NCBI GenBank assembly: GCA_002179805.1
Contig: NAVB01000246.1
Span: 1-64,000 of the forward strand
DNA: 64,000 nucleotides
Reading direction: 5' to 3'
Origin: Acanthamoeba lenticulata
Lineage: Eukaryota > Discosea > Longamoebia > Acanthamoebidae
In this document: positions 20,805-31,192 of the stretch, in pieces
Numbering within the stretch: the first letter of the stretch is position 1
Layout: every line of letters begins with the position of its first letter
Program-made: the position numbers and the translations under genes
Notes under the pieces: generated by a model
What the model was told of the DNA's origin: nothing
The model's input: only the letters and a program-made list of their open reading frames with translations
Database searches by the model: none

Positions 20805-21410
20805 TTACACAACCTCTTTCGCAGCTTGTGTTGGCGCGTTTTGATGTTTCGCAAAGAAAGCCCACACCTCTTTTGAGACCTGGATGCGATCCGTGTCACG
20901 ACGTAGGTACCTCTGTAGATCGTCCTGAAGCGGCTCCTCGCAGCGAATACTCTTGTCCCACGGGCATCCGTTGGCTAGCGCCCACTCGAGCATCTCCACG
21001 TTCCCCCCTGGCCGCGTTGAAGAACACGAAGCTGTCCCATGGACAACCGGTGGTCTGCGTCCACTGGAGCACGTCCAAGTGGCCTGCCTGCGCCGCGTAG
21101 GCGCAGGTGCGCTTGTCCCACAGCACGCCGAGGTGGCCTACGGAGGCCGCATTGGCACACGTGCGCTCATCCCACGAACAGCCGTTGGCGTGCCCACTGG
21201 AGCACATTGAGACGGCCACCATAAGCGGCAAAGGTGCACGCAAAACTGCCGCTGCGGCCCGCGATGGCAGACAAAGAAGCCGCCTTACGCCAGCGGCGGC
21301 ACACGGCAAGACACACAGGTTGCATCATGCATGAGCGGCTTTACGTGGTGCGTGATGATAACGCCCACCAGCTCTTCCATGACGCCATCTATCATTGTTG
21401 GTGCTGCCAT
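20805..21410 (-). pseudogene. Decayed copy of a NGCPW ankyrin-like repeat gene
   Basis: The minus strand starts MAAPTMIDGVMEEL at 21410, matching the start (MAAPTTVDDLIEEL) of the intact gene at 57061, and continues with CLAVCRRWRKAA, LNVLQWAR, NGCSWDERTCANAASVGHL, AGHLDVLQW, GCPWDSFVFFNAARG and ALANGCPWDKS. No single frame runs through. The frame shifts after the N-terminal part, again near 21190, and at a run of six C (21003-21008 on the plus strand), where one base fewer would restore AARGNVEMLEWA. A repeat is also internally deleted (GHLGVL joined directly to WDKRTC). Multiple lesions favour a pseudogene over one sequencing error. Family members carry an F-box-like N-terminus and WANANGCPW-type repeats. 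Confidence 0.7.
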
Positions 21411-21508
21411 CAGCTCAACAAGTCTCAGTGTTCACCGATTAATTTGGATTTTTCAAATTTTTAACTATTTTGCAAAAATTGGAGCAATGCACGTCGAACA
21501 AGAGGAGG

Positions 21509-22262
21509 TCACACGGGCAGGTGAGAGACCACCTCGAGGAGGTCGGCCGGGGTGGCGCTCCACACGAACTCGGTGTGCTGCCACTCCAGGTAGCGCCCCA
21601 CGTACTGCGCCTCCTCTTCCTCCTCTTTCCTCTTCTCGCCACCACCACCTGCTTCATGATGGCGATGATCATGATGGTGATGGTGTTGAGCCTCTACTGC
21701 AACGTTGGGCGGACCGCGGCTGCCGCCGTCGTAGAACGGGTGCGGCCGCCACCGACGCTGCTCGCGGAGCCACGCGAGCCACTGCTCCTGCGTGGTGCCG
21801 CCGCCACCGCCATCGCCGTCGCGCGGCCCAAACAAGATGAACCGCACGAAGACGAGGGCAAAGCCGGCCGAGAAGCGGTCGCTGGCGCGCGGCTCGAGCA
21901 GCCCGCGCATCAGCCCCGCGAGCGCCCGCATCGTCCACGCCTCGTCGTCTTCGTCGTCGTCGTCGTCATTATCATCTCCGTCGTTGTTGATGTCGTTGTC
22001 GTTGTCGTTGAGGAGGGCGGGGCCTGTCGAGGGGGGCAGGCAGCCGTCGTGGGTCAGCTGGTAGAGCACGACCCCGATCGAGTAGACGTCCTGCTTGGCG
22101 TAGTCCACCACCACGCCTCGGCCCGGCCGCGCCGACGCCACCTCTGGCGCCGTGTAGGCGCTCGAGCGGCGCGCCCCCAACGACAACAGCCTGCGCGTGT
22201 GTGATCATGGCGCGCATGCGTGCGTGCGTGTGAGGACGTTTGTGTGTCGAGTCCTTGCTGGA

Positions 22263-22293
<31 letters not shown>

Positions 22294-25042
22294 TGGGGCC
22301 GAGCTGTACCGGGAGCAGTAGGGGAGCTGGAGGGTGTGGAGGCACGCGCAAAAATTGCCGACCTGCACCCGATCGATCTCCATCGCCCCATCGGACTCGC
22401 CAATATGGTCGGCTTCGCTTGCATCTTCCTCTTCCTCTTCTTCCGTGTTTACGTCGTTGGCCTCTTCATCCTCTTCTTCTCCCTCCTCCTCCTCCTCCTC
22501 CTCCTCCTCATGTTGTTGCTCCTCCTGTTCGGCTGCTTCATCGTCCCCACCATCGTCAAGGACGGGCTCCACACCCTCGACGGGCACAAAGTCGAGCCCG
22601 TCGTCCGCCCCTTCCGCCTCCACCTTCGTGGGCTTCTTCCTCTTCGCCTTCGCTTTCGTCTTTGTCTTTGCTTTCTTGGTGGCGGCGGCGGCGTCGGTTT
22701 TGTGGTCGCCGCGGGCGGCGAGGCGCCGCACGAAGATGCTGGCGGGGCTGAGGCGCCTGTGGACGAGGCCGTGACGTTGCAGGTGATGCGCCGCCTCGAG
22801 CAGCTGCAGCGCCACAAACACCACCCGACGCGGCGCCCACAGGTAGCCCGCCCGCCTGGCCCTCTCCGACATCATCGTCGTCGACGTCGTTGGTGTCGTC
22901 GTCGTTGTTGTCGTCGTCGTTGTCGGTGTCGACGAGGCAGGGGACGCGGCCGAGACAAGTCGGCGCCGGCGGACGCGCATGAGGCGGTCGAGGGTCGTGT
23001 AGGCCTCGAGGTCCTCGAACACGACGAAGCGGCCCAGCGGCGCGGCGGCCGGATGGTCCATCGCGCCGCACAGGGACGCTGCCGCTGGCGGGAGGGCGTC
23101 GGTGAAGGCCCACACGGCGGGCAGCGTGTTCGGGTGCGGCGGCAAATGAAACAGCAGCGACTCGGCCTCGTTCTCGAGCGCCTCCAGCGCGGCCTCGGCC
23201 TCGGCCGCGGCCACCTCGTCTCGACCGCCGCCGTCTCCGCTGTCCAGCGCCGCCACCTTAAGCGTGTAGCTGCTGGCTGTGGCGGCGTCGGGCCCGGCCC
23301 GGGCCGAGAGCCATCGCACTCTGGCGGGCGGCGGTGGCGGCACTGACACGGCGTCAGCGGCGGCCCGCCGGGCGACAGCGGCCTGGACGTCGTGGAAGTG
23401 GCCCAGCTTGGCGTCGACTGGCGGCGTCCACCCGGACGGATCGACCAGCGCGACCGACGGCCGCTGCTGCTGCTGCGTCGCGGCCGTCGTCGTCGCTGTG
23501 AACGTCGGCAAGGCGCTGTTGAGCTGCTGCTGGAGCTGCTGCTGCTGGACTTGTTGGTGCTGGAGCTGGGCTTGGTGCAGCCAGGCCTTGCGCTCGCGCT
23601 CGAGCTCCTCGACGCGGCTGCGCAGCTCGGCGTTGCGCTGCTGAAGGATGGCGTTGTTGCGCTGCTGCTGGGCGATCTCGTCGAGCAGCTCGCGCTTCTT
23701 GTGGCGCTTGCGGGCGAGCTTGGCCAGCCACCGGGCCAGGTTGGTCTCCTGCTCGCGCTGCAGCCGCGTCACGAGCTTCTGCTCCTTGTCGCGGTACCGC
23801 TGGGCCTCGGCGTCGAGCATCGCCTGCAGCTTCTCGTGGGTCATCGTCACGCGGCTCCCATCGATCACGCCGCGCTCGTCGGCCGCCATGTCGTCGTCGC
23901 GCACGAGCGACAGCTCCGGCGACGACAGGGACAGCTGCGAAGGCGTGCCCGACGGGCTTCGCGAGTTGGACGGCGAGGACGCGGCAGCGGCGGCCGAGGC
24001 CGCGGCGTCGATGCTAATGGGCGTCGACGCTACGGTGGAGACGGAGGACGAGGACGACGTGAGCGACTGTGACGGCGACAAGGAGGACGATGATGACAAC
24101 GACAACGACGGTGACGACGCGCTGGTCGTCGTGCGGCTAGTGCTGGCCTTGCGCGCGGGCTTGAACAGGCTGGAGAAGAAGGACGAGGACGACGAGAGCG
24201 ATGTCGAGAGCGAGAGGGACGACATGCTCAGGATCTCGCGGTCACGATCGCGCTTCTGCTGGCGGATCCAGTTGTCCAGAACCTGCTCGACATCGTGGTG
24301 GTTGTGCTGCCGCGCGATCGAGCTCGCCGTGTGCCCTTGCTGCAGAAGCCCGCGCGTAGCAACAAGAACGACAACGATTTGAGCACGACTTCTCGGCAAG
24401 GGAAGAAAGCGAGAGGAGAAGTGGATGCACCTGAGTCTCCTGTTCAGCGTCGGCGCCCTGGCCCAGCAGGAGGTACACCATCTCGAGGTTGCCCGCTCGA
24501 GCTGCCAGCATCAACGGCTGTGCCGAGAGAGAGAAGAGAGTTGGTAAGACTGTTGGGGGAGTTGCACACGATGTAGAGGCAGGGCGTTGGTACCGTCATG
24601 TCCTTCCCACTCTGTCATGTAGAGCACCAGCAACATGCAGGAAGAGAGACCAAAACGTGAGGAAACCACAAAGCTGTACCTGAAAGCAAGTAGTATAGAT
24701 CGATGACGTACCATCTGTCAAATTGATTGTCGTTGAGATTAGAGAGGGCAGTAGGACAAAGGTGTTGTAGCAACAGGAGAGGAGTGCACGTACGGTGGCG
24801 TTAACGTTAGGCGACGCGAAGTCAAAGACATTACGCACGGCTTCGACCTGTCCAGACAATACGGCTTGGAAGAGCCGCTTGTTGCTCTCCTCGAACGTGA
24901 GGTGTTCAAACGGCAAGTTGCTTGACAACGATGTGGTAGATGAAGATAGGGCAGACGAAGCAGACGGTTGGGTTCGAGCCGCTGCAGGTGTAGCTGCACC
25001 TGCAAATCCCTGCGAACGGCGTCGATTTAACGCGAAATCCAT
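21509..25042 (-). CDS. Large ankyrin-coiled-coil pseudokinase
   Basis: Exons 25042-24794, 24611-24594 (18-nt microexon), 24517-24431, 24339-22346, 22190-21509; 1009 aa. The N-terminus has ankyrin repeats (FQAVLSGQVEAVRNVF; PLMLAARAGNLEMVYLLLGQGAD; GHTASSIARQ). A Ser-rich region, a long coiled coil and a Gln-rich segment follow. The C-terminal kinase-like domain keeps a Lys (YTLK), but the HRD/N motif reads HRRLSPAS and DFG reads NFC, so the catalytic Asp, catalytic-loop Lys and Asn, and Mg-binding Asp are all lost. Between these two motifs sits an insertion of about 130 aa made of a KAKTKTKAK basic block and a long acidic tract. APE survives (TAPEV), as does DVYSIGVVLYQL. Likely a signalling scaffold rather than an enzyme. 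The microexon gives SGKDMT and correct ankyrin spacing. Confidence 0.78.
22271..22291. repeat. (AG)n microsatellite in pseudokinase intron
   Basis: About ten AG units. On the coding (minus) strand this is a CT-rich polypyrimidine tract in the last intron of the pseudokinase gene. Confidence 0.8.
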
Positions 25043-25618
25043 ACGGACGCTTGAATTACTCGAAATGAACGATTAATTCAGCTGCAGGGCCCTTGTCTGT
25101 GATCGAAGCTCTCCAAAGTGCAGCCGCCTCTACACAACGAACAGGTCTTCAGCATGAAGCCACAACACTCAAGGCAGGTTCCGGCTTGGCCCACGTTGCG
25201 CACAGATAATAATAATAAAATATATTAAGCGTGGGTGCCAACCCCAGCACGAGTGCGTAATTGCGTTCGTGATATAAAAACCAAATTCTGTTATCCGTTT
25301 TGGGCTGAGCCACACTTATTTCTTTTGTTCGTGTTGGGGGCGACTTTCGTTCTCGTTTTCTGGGGTGGTGTCTCTTACCCGGAAGGACCTTTGGAGTGGT
25401 TCTCCTTGGTCGGCCGGAGCTGAAGAGGAGACTTTCCAGCAACAAGTCTACCACAAGTGAAAGGTGAGCTCCTCTTCTTCTTGCTTCTTCACTTAATGGG
25501 CCTACAGCAACGGTCTTCTATGGTTGAAGAAGATGGAACAGCTCTTCGGTTGTTTTGATGTGTGTTCGGTTCAAGTGCTCTCTTCATCTTTCTGTACAAG
25601 GACAAGCACCTGGGAGGA
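25043..25618. other. Intergenic region
   Basis: About 575 bp: 5' flank of the pseudokinase and 3' flank of the SulP gene. Mixed AT-rich sequence; no supported exon, RNA gene or repeat. Confidence 0.35.
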
Positions 25619-28209
25619 TCAGGGATGTTGATGGGCCAGGTCCCCCTTCTCAAGGAGGCGGGCCCGGTCGAGGGCGGCCTGAAGCGCCAGGCCGTTCGTG
25701 AGACACAGATTGTAGACGCCGATCTTGGTCACGAGGCCCGACCGCTCGAACCGCACTTGCAGGTCCTGGTGGAGCCGCACAAGGTACAGGCCTATGCCTC
25801 GCGAGTGAAGCTCCTCCACAAGCTCCTCAATCGCCAGCTGCGCACTGCACGTTGTTGAATGGTCAATTTGCTTGTCACCATCAACTTGATGTTCATGTCC
25901 TTTCGAGGAGGAGGAGACGAACCTAACGTCCATGTTCTCGACCCACTTCATATTGAGGATGACGGAGAAGGGCGGATCCGAGTGGTTATTGGTGTTGTTG
26001 TTATTGTTGTCCCCCAAGCCCAGTCGCCTTTGGTTGCGCCATCGGGCGTAGTTGAGGGCCTCCTCGAGGTGCCGCGTGAGCAGCGCCTGCGTTTGGCCGA
26101 TGTTGGCGTAGTAGAGGTACTTCTCCTCGAGTCGTACCAACAGCACTCCGTCGATCGGCTCCACCTGCTCGTTCTCGGCCTTGCTCCTGGCGTTAACGCC
26201 CACCATACCGACAATCACAGAACGTGAGCAATCAAGCGTCATGCCAACTCGACATCATGACGATAACGATGATGTACCGCAGCTTGCCGTTAGGCGTGCG
26301 GCCGAGGAGGGCCATGCGCGGCAGTGTGGTGCGCTTGATGACCATGAAGATGGAAATGCCGATGGCGATGATGATGCCCTTCTCGATACCCAGCAAGAAT
26401 GTCAGGACGCCCACCACGATCATCATCAATGCGTCGTTCCACGCGCGCACTTTGAACACGTAGATGATCTCTGTGTCAACATCACCAAGATGTGTGAGTC
26501 CATATCTTAACTCTTGTGCACAGAGAGAAGAACAAGGGCCTCACCGTGCTCTTCTATCAGCAGAAGAGAGGCGCGGAAGATGACGGCGGCCATGATGACG
26601 CGCGGCATGTAGGCGAATGTCGGGATGAAGAACTGGATGCACACGCCCAGCAGGGTCGCGGTCACCAGACCGGCCAGCGGCGTCTTGGCGCCCGTGGCGT
26701 TGGCCACGCCCGACCGCGGCAGTGAGCCAAAAGTCGGGAAGCTCTGAGTGCCAGAACGTCGTGTAAGAGCGGGACACAGCTGAGGCTAACAGAGAAAACG
26801 AAGGGAAGCTCCTACGCGGAAGAACGAAGCCACGATGTTGGAACCGCCGAGAGCGAGCAACTCGCTGTTGGAGGACACTTGGTAGTGGTGCTTGGCCGAG
26901 AACTCCTTGGCGACGACCACGGACTCGACAAAGCCCACGATGGAGATCACGACCGCAGCGTCAATCAAGTGCGCCGTTTGGACGATCGACATCGAGAACA
27001 CGCCCGGCAGCTTTGGCAAGCTGAACCCTCCAGCTGGTGTAGTGTGTAGGCATACGCGACATTAGGTGTTGCTGATAGATGGGGCAGGACAACGAACCAG
27101 GCATGGTGCCGAGCAGAGGAAGCTCCTCGTTGGGCAACTTGGCAAAGTAAGCAAAACTCATGCCAGCAACTACCAGGATGAGGATGCCGGGCACGTAAAC
27201 GATCCACTTAAGCCATCGCTTCAGGAACGAGAGAAGAAGGAGGAATCCAACGCTGGCCACCCCCACACCCAGGTTGAAGAGCTTGACTTCGTCGATGTGC
27301 TCCATCAGGTACAGCAGTTTCTCGCTGGCGAACTCGATCGCTGGAGTACTCCAGGTCAGCCACTTTTCGGCTTTGTTTAGCCTCTGGGACGTACTCTTGG
27401 GCACGGGGATGGCAAGGAGATTGGACAGCTGCTCGATCATGATGATGAAGGCCACTGCTGTGACGAAGCCTCGTAGGACCGCCTTCGACAAGATGTTGTC
27501 GATGAAGCCGAAACGGAAGAGGCCTAGGGTGGTGAGGAAGATGCCCACAAGTAACGCGAGGCCGTTCGCCAAAATCTGAGTACGGGGGTGCTGGCCTTGA
27601 GCAACATGCCCTTTGTGGAGAACGCGGGAGGCGTACCACGGCGTCAATGTCGTCAAGGTCCTTGTCTGTGGCGAAGCTGGTCAGGAAGGAGCGGATGAGC
27701 ATGGCCGTCATAGCGTCCGGCCCGATGGAGAGCTGACCACACTGCCCAAGCAACGAGTAAATGATCAGAGCGAAGAACCCTGTGTAGAGACCCATCGTGG
27801 GCGGCAAGCCTGCCAAGGAACTGTGCGCACCGCAGTTGTCAGTGAAGACATCTAGCAAATTTGTCGAATTGAGGAATTGAGATTAATCAAATGTGCACCT
27901 GTAGGCAAGCGCTTGAGGAATGATCATGGCCCCTGTTGAGATGCCAGAGACCACATCACCTTGGAGCTTGGTCAAGTTGTAGGAGGGGAGCCACCCGAGT
28001 ATGGGCAAGAAGGCAGCCAGCGCCGTTTGTCTTCGCTCCAAATACGGGTTGAGCGAGTCGACCTCGCCCAGCTCCTGTGGCTCTGCAGGCGACAGCTCCC
28101 TGTAACCCTCGCCGTCACCGCCTTCACCTCCTTCCACAATCATGTCGTGCGAGCGGTAGAGATCGCGTGCGCGAGACATTGAACTAGAGGACCGGGGCTC
28201 AGACGCCAT
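25619..28209 (-). CDS. SulP/SLC26-family anion transporter with STAS domain
   Basis: Eight exons: 28209-27899, 27820-27637, 27575-27098, 27033-26816, 26743-26545, 26470-26278, 26186-25923, 25844-25619; 690 aa, phases consistent throughout. The family signature GDVVSGISTGAMIIPQALAY spans the first join, then SLAGLPPTMGLYTG. Multiple membrane helices follow, for example LANGLALLVGIFLTTLGLFR, WIVYVPGILILVVAGMSF and ALMMIVVGVLTFLLGIEKG. The C-terminus is a cytosolic STAS domain (VEPIDGVLLVRLEEKYLYYANI; SAQLAIEELVEELHSRGIGL) containing an Asn-rich loop (GDNNNNNTNNHSD). Expected role: sulfate or other anion uptake at the plasma or vacuolar membrane. The substrate cannot be assigned. Confidence 0.88.
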
Positions 28210-28428
28210 TCTACACTCCCTCTTCCTCCTTCTTGTTCTCCCGTAGTGGTGTTGCTCCTTTGGCCTACACAGAAGCGGCCATCCACGAAATTTCAGCGTC
28301 ACCCGTATTTGGCCTGCAACCATCCACGTTTTGAGCTTCTCTGCAAAGACTGACTTGGCTGGTTCATCGTGGAGAGCAAGTGCAACTTGTAGTTGAGCAA
28401 GGAGCAACCCTTGGTTGAGGAAAATGTG

Positions 28429-29497
28429 TCACACGTGCGTGCCCAGAGAAGCCGCAGCAGATACATGGTCCCTCTTACGCGTGAGACTATCCTCTCCCTT
28501 GAATACAGCCTTCTGTGTGCTTTCTGCCGGGATGTGTTCGCTGGCATCCAACAGCGCGAGCACTTCATCGTCGGTTGTCTGCTCGAACTGCGGTTTTGTG
28601 TCGAGTGAGCAACCGGTCGAGCCTTATGTAATGCACACGGGATGGCCGTACGCTGCTGTAAAACTGGCCCACGGCATTGAACTTCTTGGGCGCGGCCAGG
28701 AGCACGAGATCGTCAATGAGTCCGTGGAACTGCCCGATCCGCTCGAAGGGCATCACTGGCGTAGCCAAAATCACTTGTCTCGGGTGCCTGTGCACCACAT
28801 GACCATCAACGCCGTCAGCGCTCCTCGTGGTCTATACTCAAGCCAAAACGTGTGTGCCTTTTACGAATGGCCAAGAGTGCGGCCTTGGCCGTTGAGCCGG
28901 TGGCGATGCCGTCGTCCACAACGATCACCACCTTGTTGTTGAGGTCGAGTGGTGGCTTGTTGCCTCGATAGAGGTTGGCTCTCCTCTCGGCTTCCTTGCG
29001 CTCTCGTTCGATGGTGTTGGCCAAGTCGCTCGCCTTCAACCTGAACCGGTGCATCAGGTGTTCGTTCAGCTGGCATGTCCCGTCCTGTGCCAACGCTCCT
29101 ACAAGCCAACAACGAAGAAGAACCTCCCACATTGAGATGCAAGAGGACAGTCGTAGGGTGGGGTGGGTTGTCCGGACCAACGGCAAGCTCCTCGTGGAAA
29201 GGACAGCCGATCTTGCGGGAGATGAAGACGTCAAGCGGAAGGCCCAACTCGGTCGCTACAAAGTAGCCTGTCACCACCCCGCCCCGCGGCAGGGCGATGA
29301 CAATGACATCGTCCTTACGTCCTGTGTTGGAAGGCAAGTGCTGGTGAGTCTCAGTCTGTTTCCTCCTTTGGCGTAGCGTGTAGCGCACCCTTGTAATCCT
29401 TGAGCCTCTGGGCGAGCTGCCTGCCGCCGTCTTCTCGGTCTTTGAGGAATATGTAGTTGGCGAAACGTTGCATCGTAGTCTGGTGGAAGGACGTCAT
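28429..29497 (-). CDS. Phosphoribosyltransferase-domain protein, bacterial-like
   Basis: Exons 29497-29389, 29321-29178, 29098-28858, 28787-28652, 28587-28429; 262 aa. Order of motifs: DREDGGRQLAQRL, ALPRGGVVTGYFVA, DVFISRKIGCP, ELAVG, then the PRPP loop VVIVVDDGIATGSTAKAAL, VILATPVMP, and C-terminal FEQTTDDEVLALL. This is the pattern of stand-alone bacterial phosphoribosyltransferases of unknown substrate (PF00156 type). The exon 3 donor is either GC (AAAAG|GCACAC) or a weak GT three bases downstream; both keep frame. The final exon 28587-28429 is needed to complete the family's DDEV tail. The gene starts 220 bp upstream of the SulP start codon, on the same strand. Confidence 0.82.
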
Positions 29498-29539
29498 GCT
29501 CTGTGCTTGGTGAGTTCAGTTGGTGTCTGTGTGTACGTG

Positions 29540-29731
29540 TTACTGGTCAGCTTGTTGAAGGTGAAGAAAATTGAGGACGAGGATGGCGCCTAGAGCTGCC
29601 CCAGTCGCAAACCATTCCGCCTCGTTTGTGCACGACTGGCCGCCCAAGAGCGTCCGAGAACGGACGGGAATCCCGCCACCAACAAGCTCATCAATCTCAG
29701 CCTCGTCACCGTCCGTGCAGGAATCGTGCAT
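29540..29731 (-). CDS. Candidate small tail-anchored protein (63 aa)
   Basis: An ATG-started frame with an acidic N-terminus (DGDEAEIDELVGGGIP) and a C-terminal hydrophobic segment (WFATGAALGAILVLNFL) followed by a short polar tail, the layout of a tail-anchored membrane protein. The frame is open upstream of the ATG, so a spliced first exon is possible. It fills most of the gap between the phosphoribosyltransferase and Pin1 genes. Chance cannot be excluded at this length. Confidence 0.35.
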   Translation of the reverse strand: MHDSCTDGDEAEIDELVGGGIPVRSRTLLGGQSCTNEAEWFATGAALGAILVLNFLHLQQADQ

Positions 29732-29887
29732 CCCTTCAACGTCAGCGCATGTACATAACCCTCTCCCCCTCTTGTCTCCCCAAACGTGTCTGGTCGGCTG
29801 AACGTGCAATGTAATGTCACACAAGAGAGAACATGTGGATGGATGTAGTTGGTGATGGAGGTAGAACCAGGGCCTGGTGTAGTGGGC

Positions 29888-30434
29888 CTAGGCGGTCCTC
29901 AATATGAGGTGGATACCAGAGTCGGTGTCGACGGGCCCGCTCAGCTCGCCAACGGCCAGCGCGTAGGTGGCCTCCTCAAAGGGCTTCTGCATCTCGCCGC
30001 GGCCGAAGGGGCCGAGGTCGCCGCCCCGCTTGGCACTGCCGCAGTGGCTCTCGGTGGTCGCAAGGTCAGCAAAGCTGACCTCGCCAGCGACGAGGCGCTG
30101 GCGGTACGCCTGGATCATCGCCAAAGCCTCTTCTTTGGTGCGCGTCACCACGGGCTCCTTCCACGAAGATGGATTGCGCGAACCCCGATGCTTGACGAGG
30201 AGGTGGCTCGCCTGCACCTTGCCCGTAGGAACTGCCCTGCGGCTGCCTCCCGTAGGGCGCTCCCACACGCTCTCCCCGGTGACTGTGTTGTAAAAGTAGG
30301 CACGCCCCGGCCTGCTGCTCGATTGACGCTCAACCCACCCCTCTGGCAGATCCGACTACAAAACACATGATTCAAGATTTGCACATTACTTCCCTACTTC
30401 GCAAACGAAAGATTTGTCTCGGCGAGCGTACCAT
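29888..30434 (-). CDS. PIN1: Pin1/Ess1-type peptidyl-prolyl isomerase (WW + rotamase)
   Basis: Exons 30434-30432 and 30355-29888; 156 aa. The first coding exon is only the ATG, because GTACG follows directly; splicing to 30355 gives [15 protein letters not shown], the canonical WW start. WW domain: LPEGW...[16 protein letters not shown]. Parvulin domain: [17 protein letters not shown] with the Lys/Arg phosphate-binding loop, the catalytic Cys in [13 protein letters not shown], and [18 protein letters not shown]. It isomerises pSer/pThr-Pro bonds, for example in the RNA polymerase II tail and cell-cycle proteins. All key residues are present and length equals the family norm, so it should be active. 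It diverges from the deaminase gene across 113 bp. Confidence 0.92.
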
Positions 30435-30547
30435 TTGCTGATGATGTGCAGCTTACGTGTGCAGGAATCGAAAGGCAAGAAAGAAAAAAGTGAAAAACAG
30501 AAATCAATTAATAAATAGAGAGAGCGAGATAAACAAACAACCAAGCC
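30435..30547. promoter_or_regulatory. Divergent promoter between Pin1 and cytosine deaminase
   Basis: The two start codons are 113 bp apart. The interval is A-rich on the plus strand (gaaagaaaaaagtgaaaaac). No TATA consensus is evident. Confidence 0.45.
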
Positions 30548-31060
30548 ATGGACCAGAAGCCACTGAGCGACGCAGAGGCGGCCTTCCACGCCCATTTCCT
30601 TGCGCTTGCCGTTGAAGAGGCTCGTGCCGGCCTCGCCGAAGGAGGCATTCCCATTGGCAGCGTGCTTATCCGACGCCGTGAAGTACATGCAGGAGAGTGG
30701 TCTGTGTCCGACTACGAGGTGGTGAGCCGGGGTCACAACAAGCGTGTTCAGCAGCGCAGTGCGACATTGCACGCCGAGATAGACTGCCTTGAGGCAGCCG
30801 GTCGCCTGACGGCGGCCGACTATGCTCGCTGCATTCTGTACTCGACCCTCTCGCCGTGCGACATGTGCTCTGGCGCGCTGTTGCTCTACCGCATCCCGAC
30901 GGTGGTCATGGGCGAGAACGCCACCTTTCAAGGGCCCGAAGACTACGTCCGCTCGCGTGGTGTCCGGCTGATTAATCTTGGCTCGTCCGAGTGTCGGCAC
31001 CTGATGGTTGACTTCATTACCACCCACCCCACCCTGTGGAACGAAGACATTGGCGTCTAA
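30548..31060 (+). CDS. FCY1: Cytosine deaminase (Fcy1-like)
   Basis: Single exon, 170 aa. Zinc-binding and catalytic motifs are HAEID (His and catalytic Glu) and PCDMC (two Cys). The sequence follows yeast Fcy1 closely: EGGIPIGSVLI, RGHNKRVQQ.SATLHAEI, YSTLSPCDMCSGALLLY, VMGENATFQG, and the C-terminal WNEDIGV equivalent to the yeast WFEDIGE. It converts cytosine to uracil in pyrimidine salvage and acts in the cytosol. The lack of introns is unusual for this window but fits its small size. The start ATG follows an A-rich leader and aligns with the yeast start. Confidence 0.9.
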   Translation: MDQKPLSDAEAAFHAHFLALAVEEARAGLAEGGIPIGSVLIRRREVHAGEWSVSDYEVVSRGHNKRVQQRSATLHAEIDCLEAAGRLTAADYARCILYSTLSPCDMCSGALLLYRIPTVVMGENATFQGPEDYVRSRGVRLINLGSSECRHLMVDFITTHPTLWNEDIGV

Positions 31061-31192
31061 ACAAAGATCTTTTTGACCCTTCTCTTGCCTCTGTTATTGA
31101 TCCGGAGACCGGAGGTGAGCCGTTCGGTAATAAACAAAAAGTACTTTGAATAAAATTAAATTGTGCGCAAACGCGTTTGTGGATTGACTTTG

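Noticed and set aside
22240..23346. 368-codon plus-strand frame opposite the pseudokinase
   Set aside because: Its Leu-rich start is the complement of the Glu-rich insert; no conserved motif.
28429..29497. CRISPR or mobile-element origin for the bacterial-like genes
   Set aside because: No direct-repeat array, terminal inverted repeats, transposase or integrase is visible anywhere in the window.
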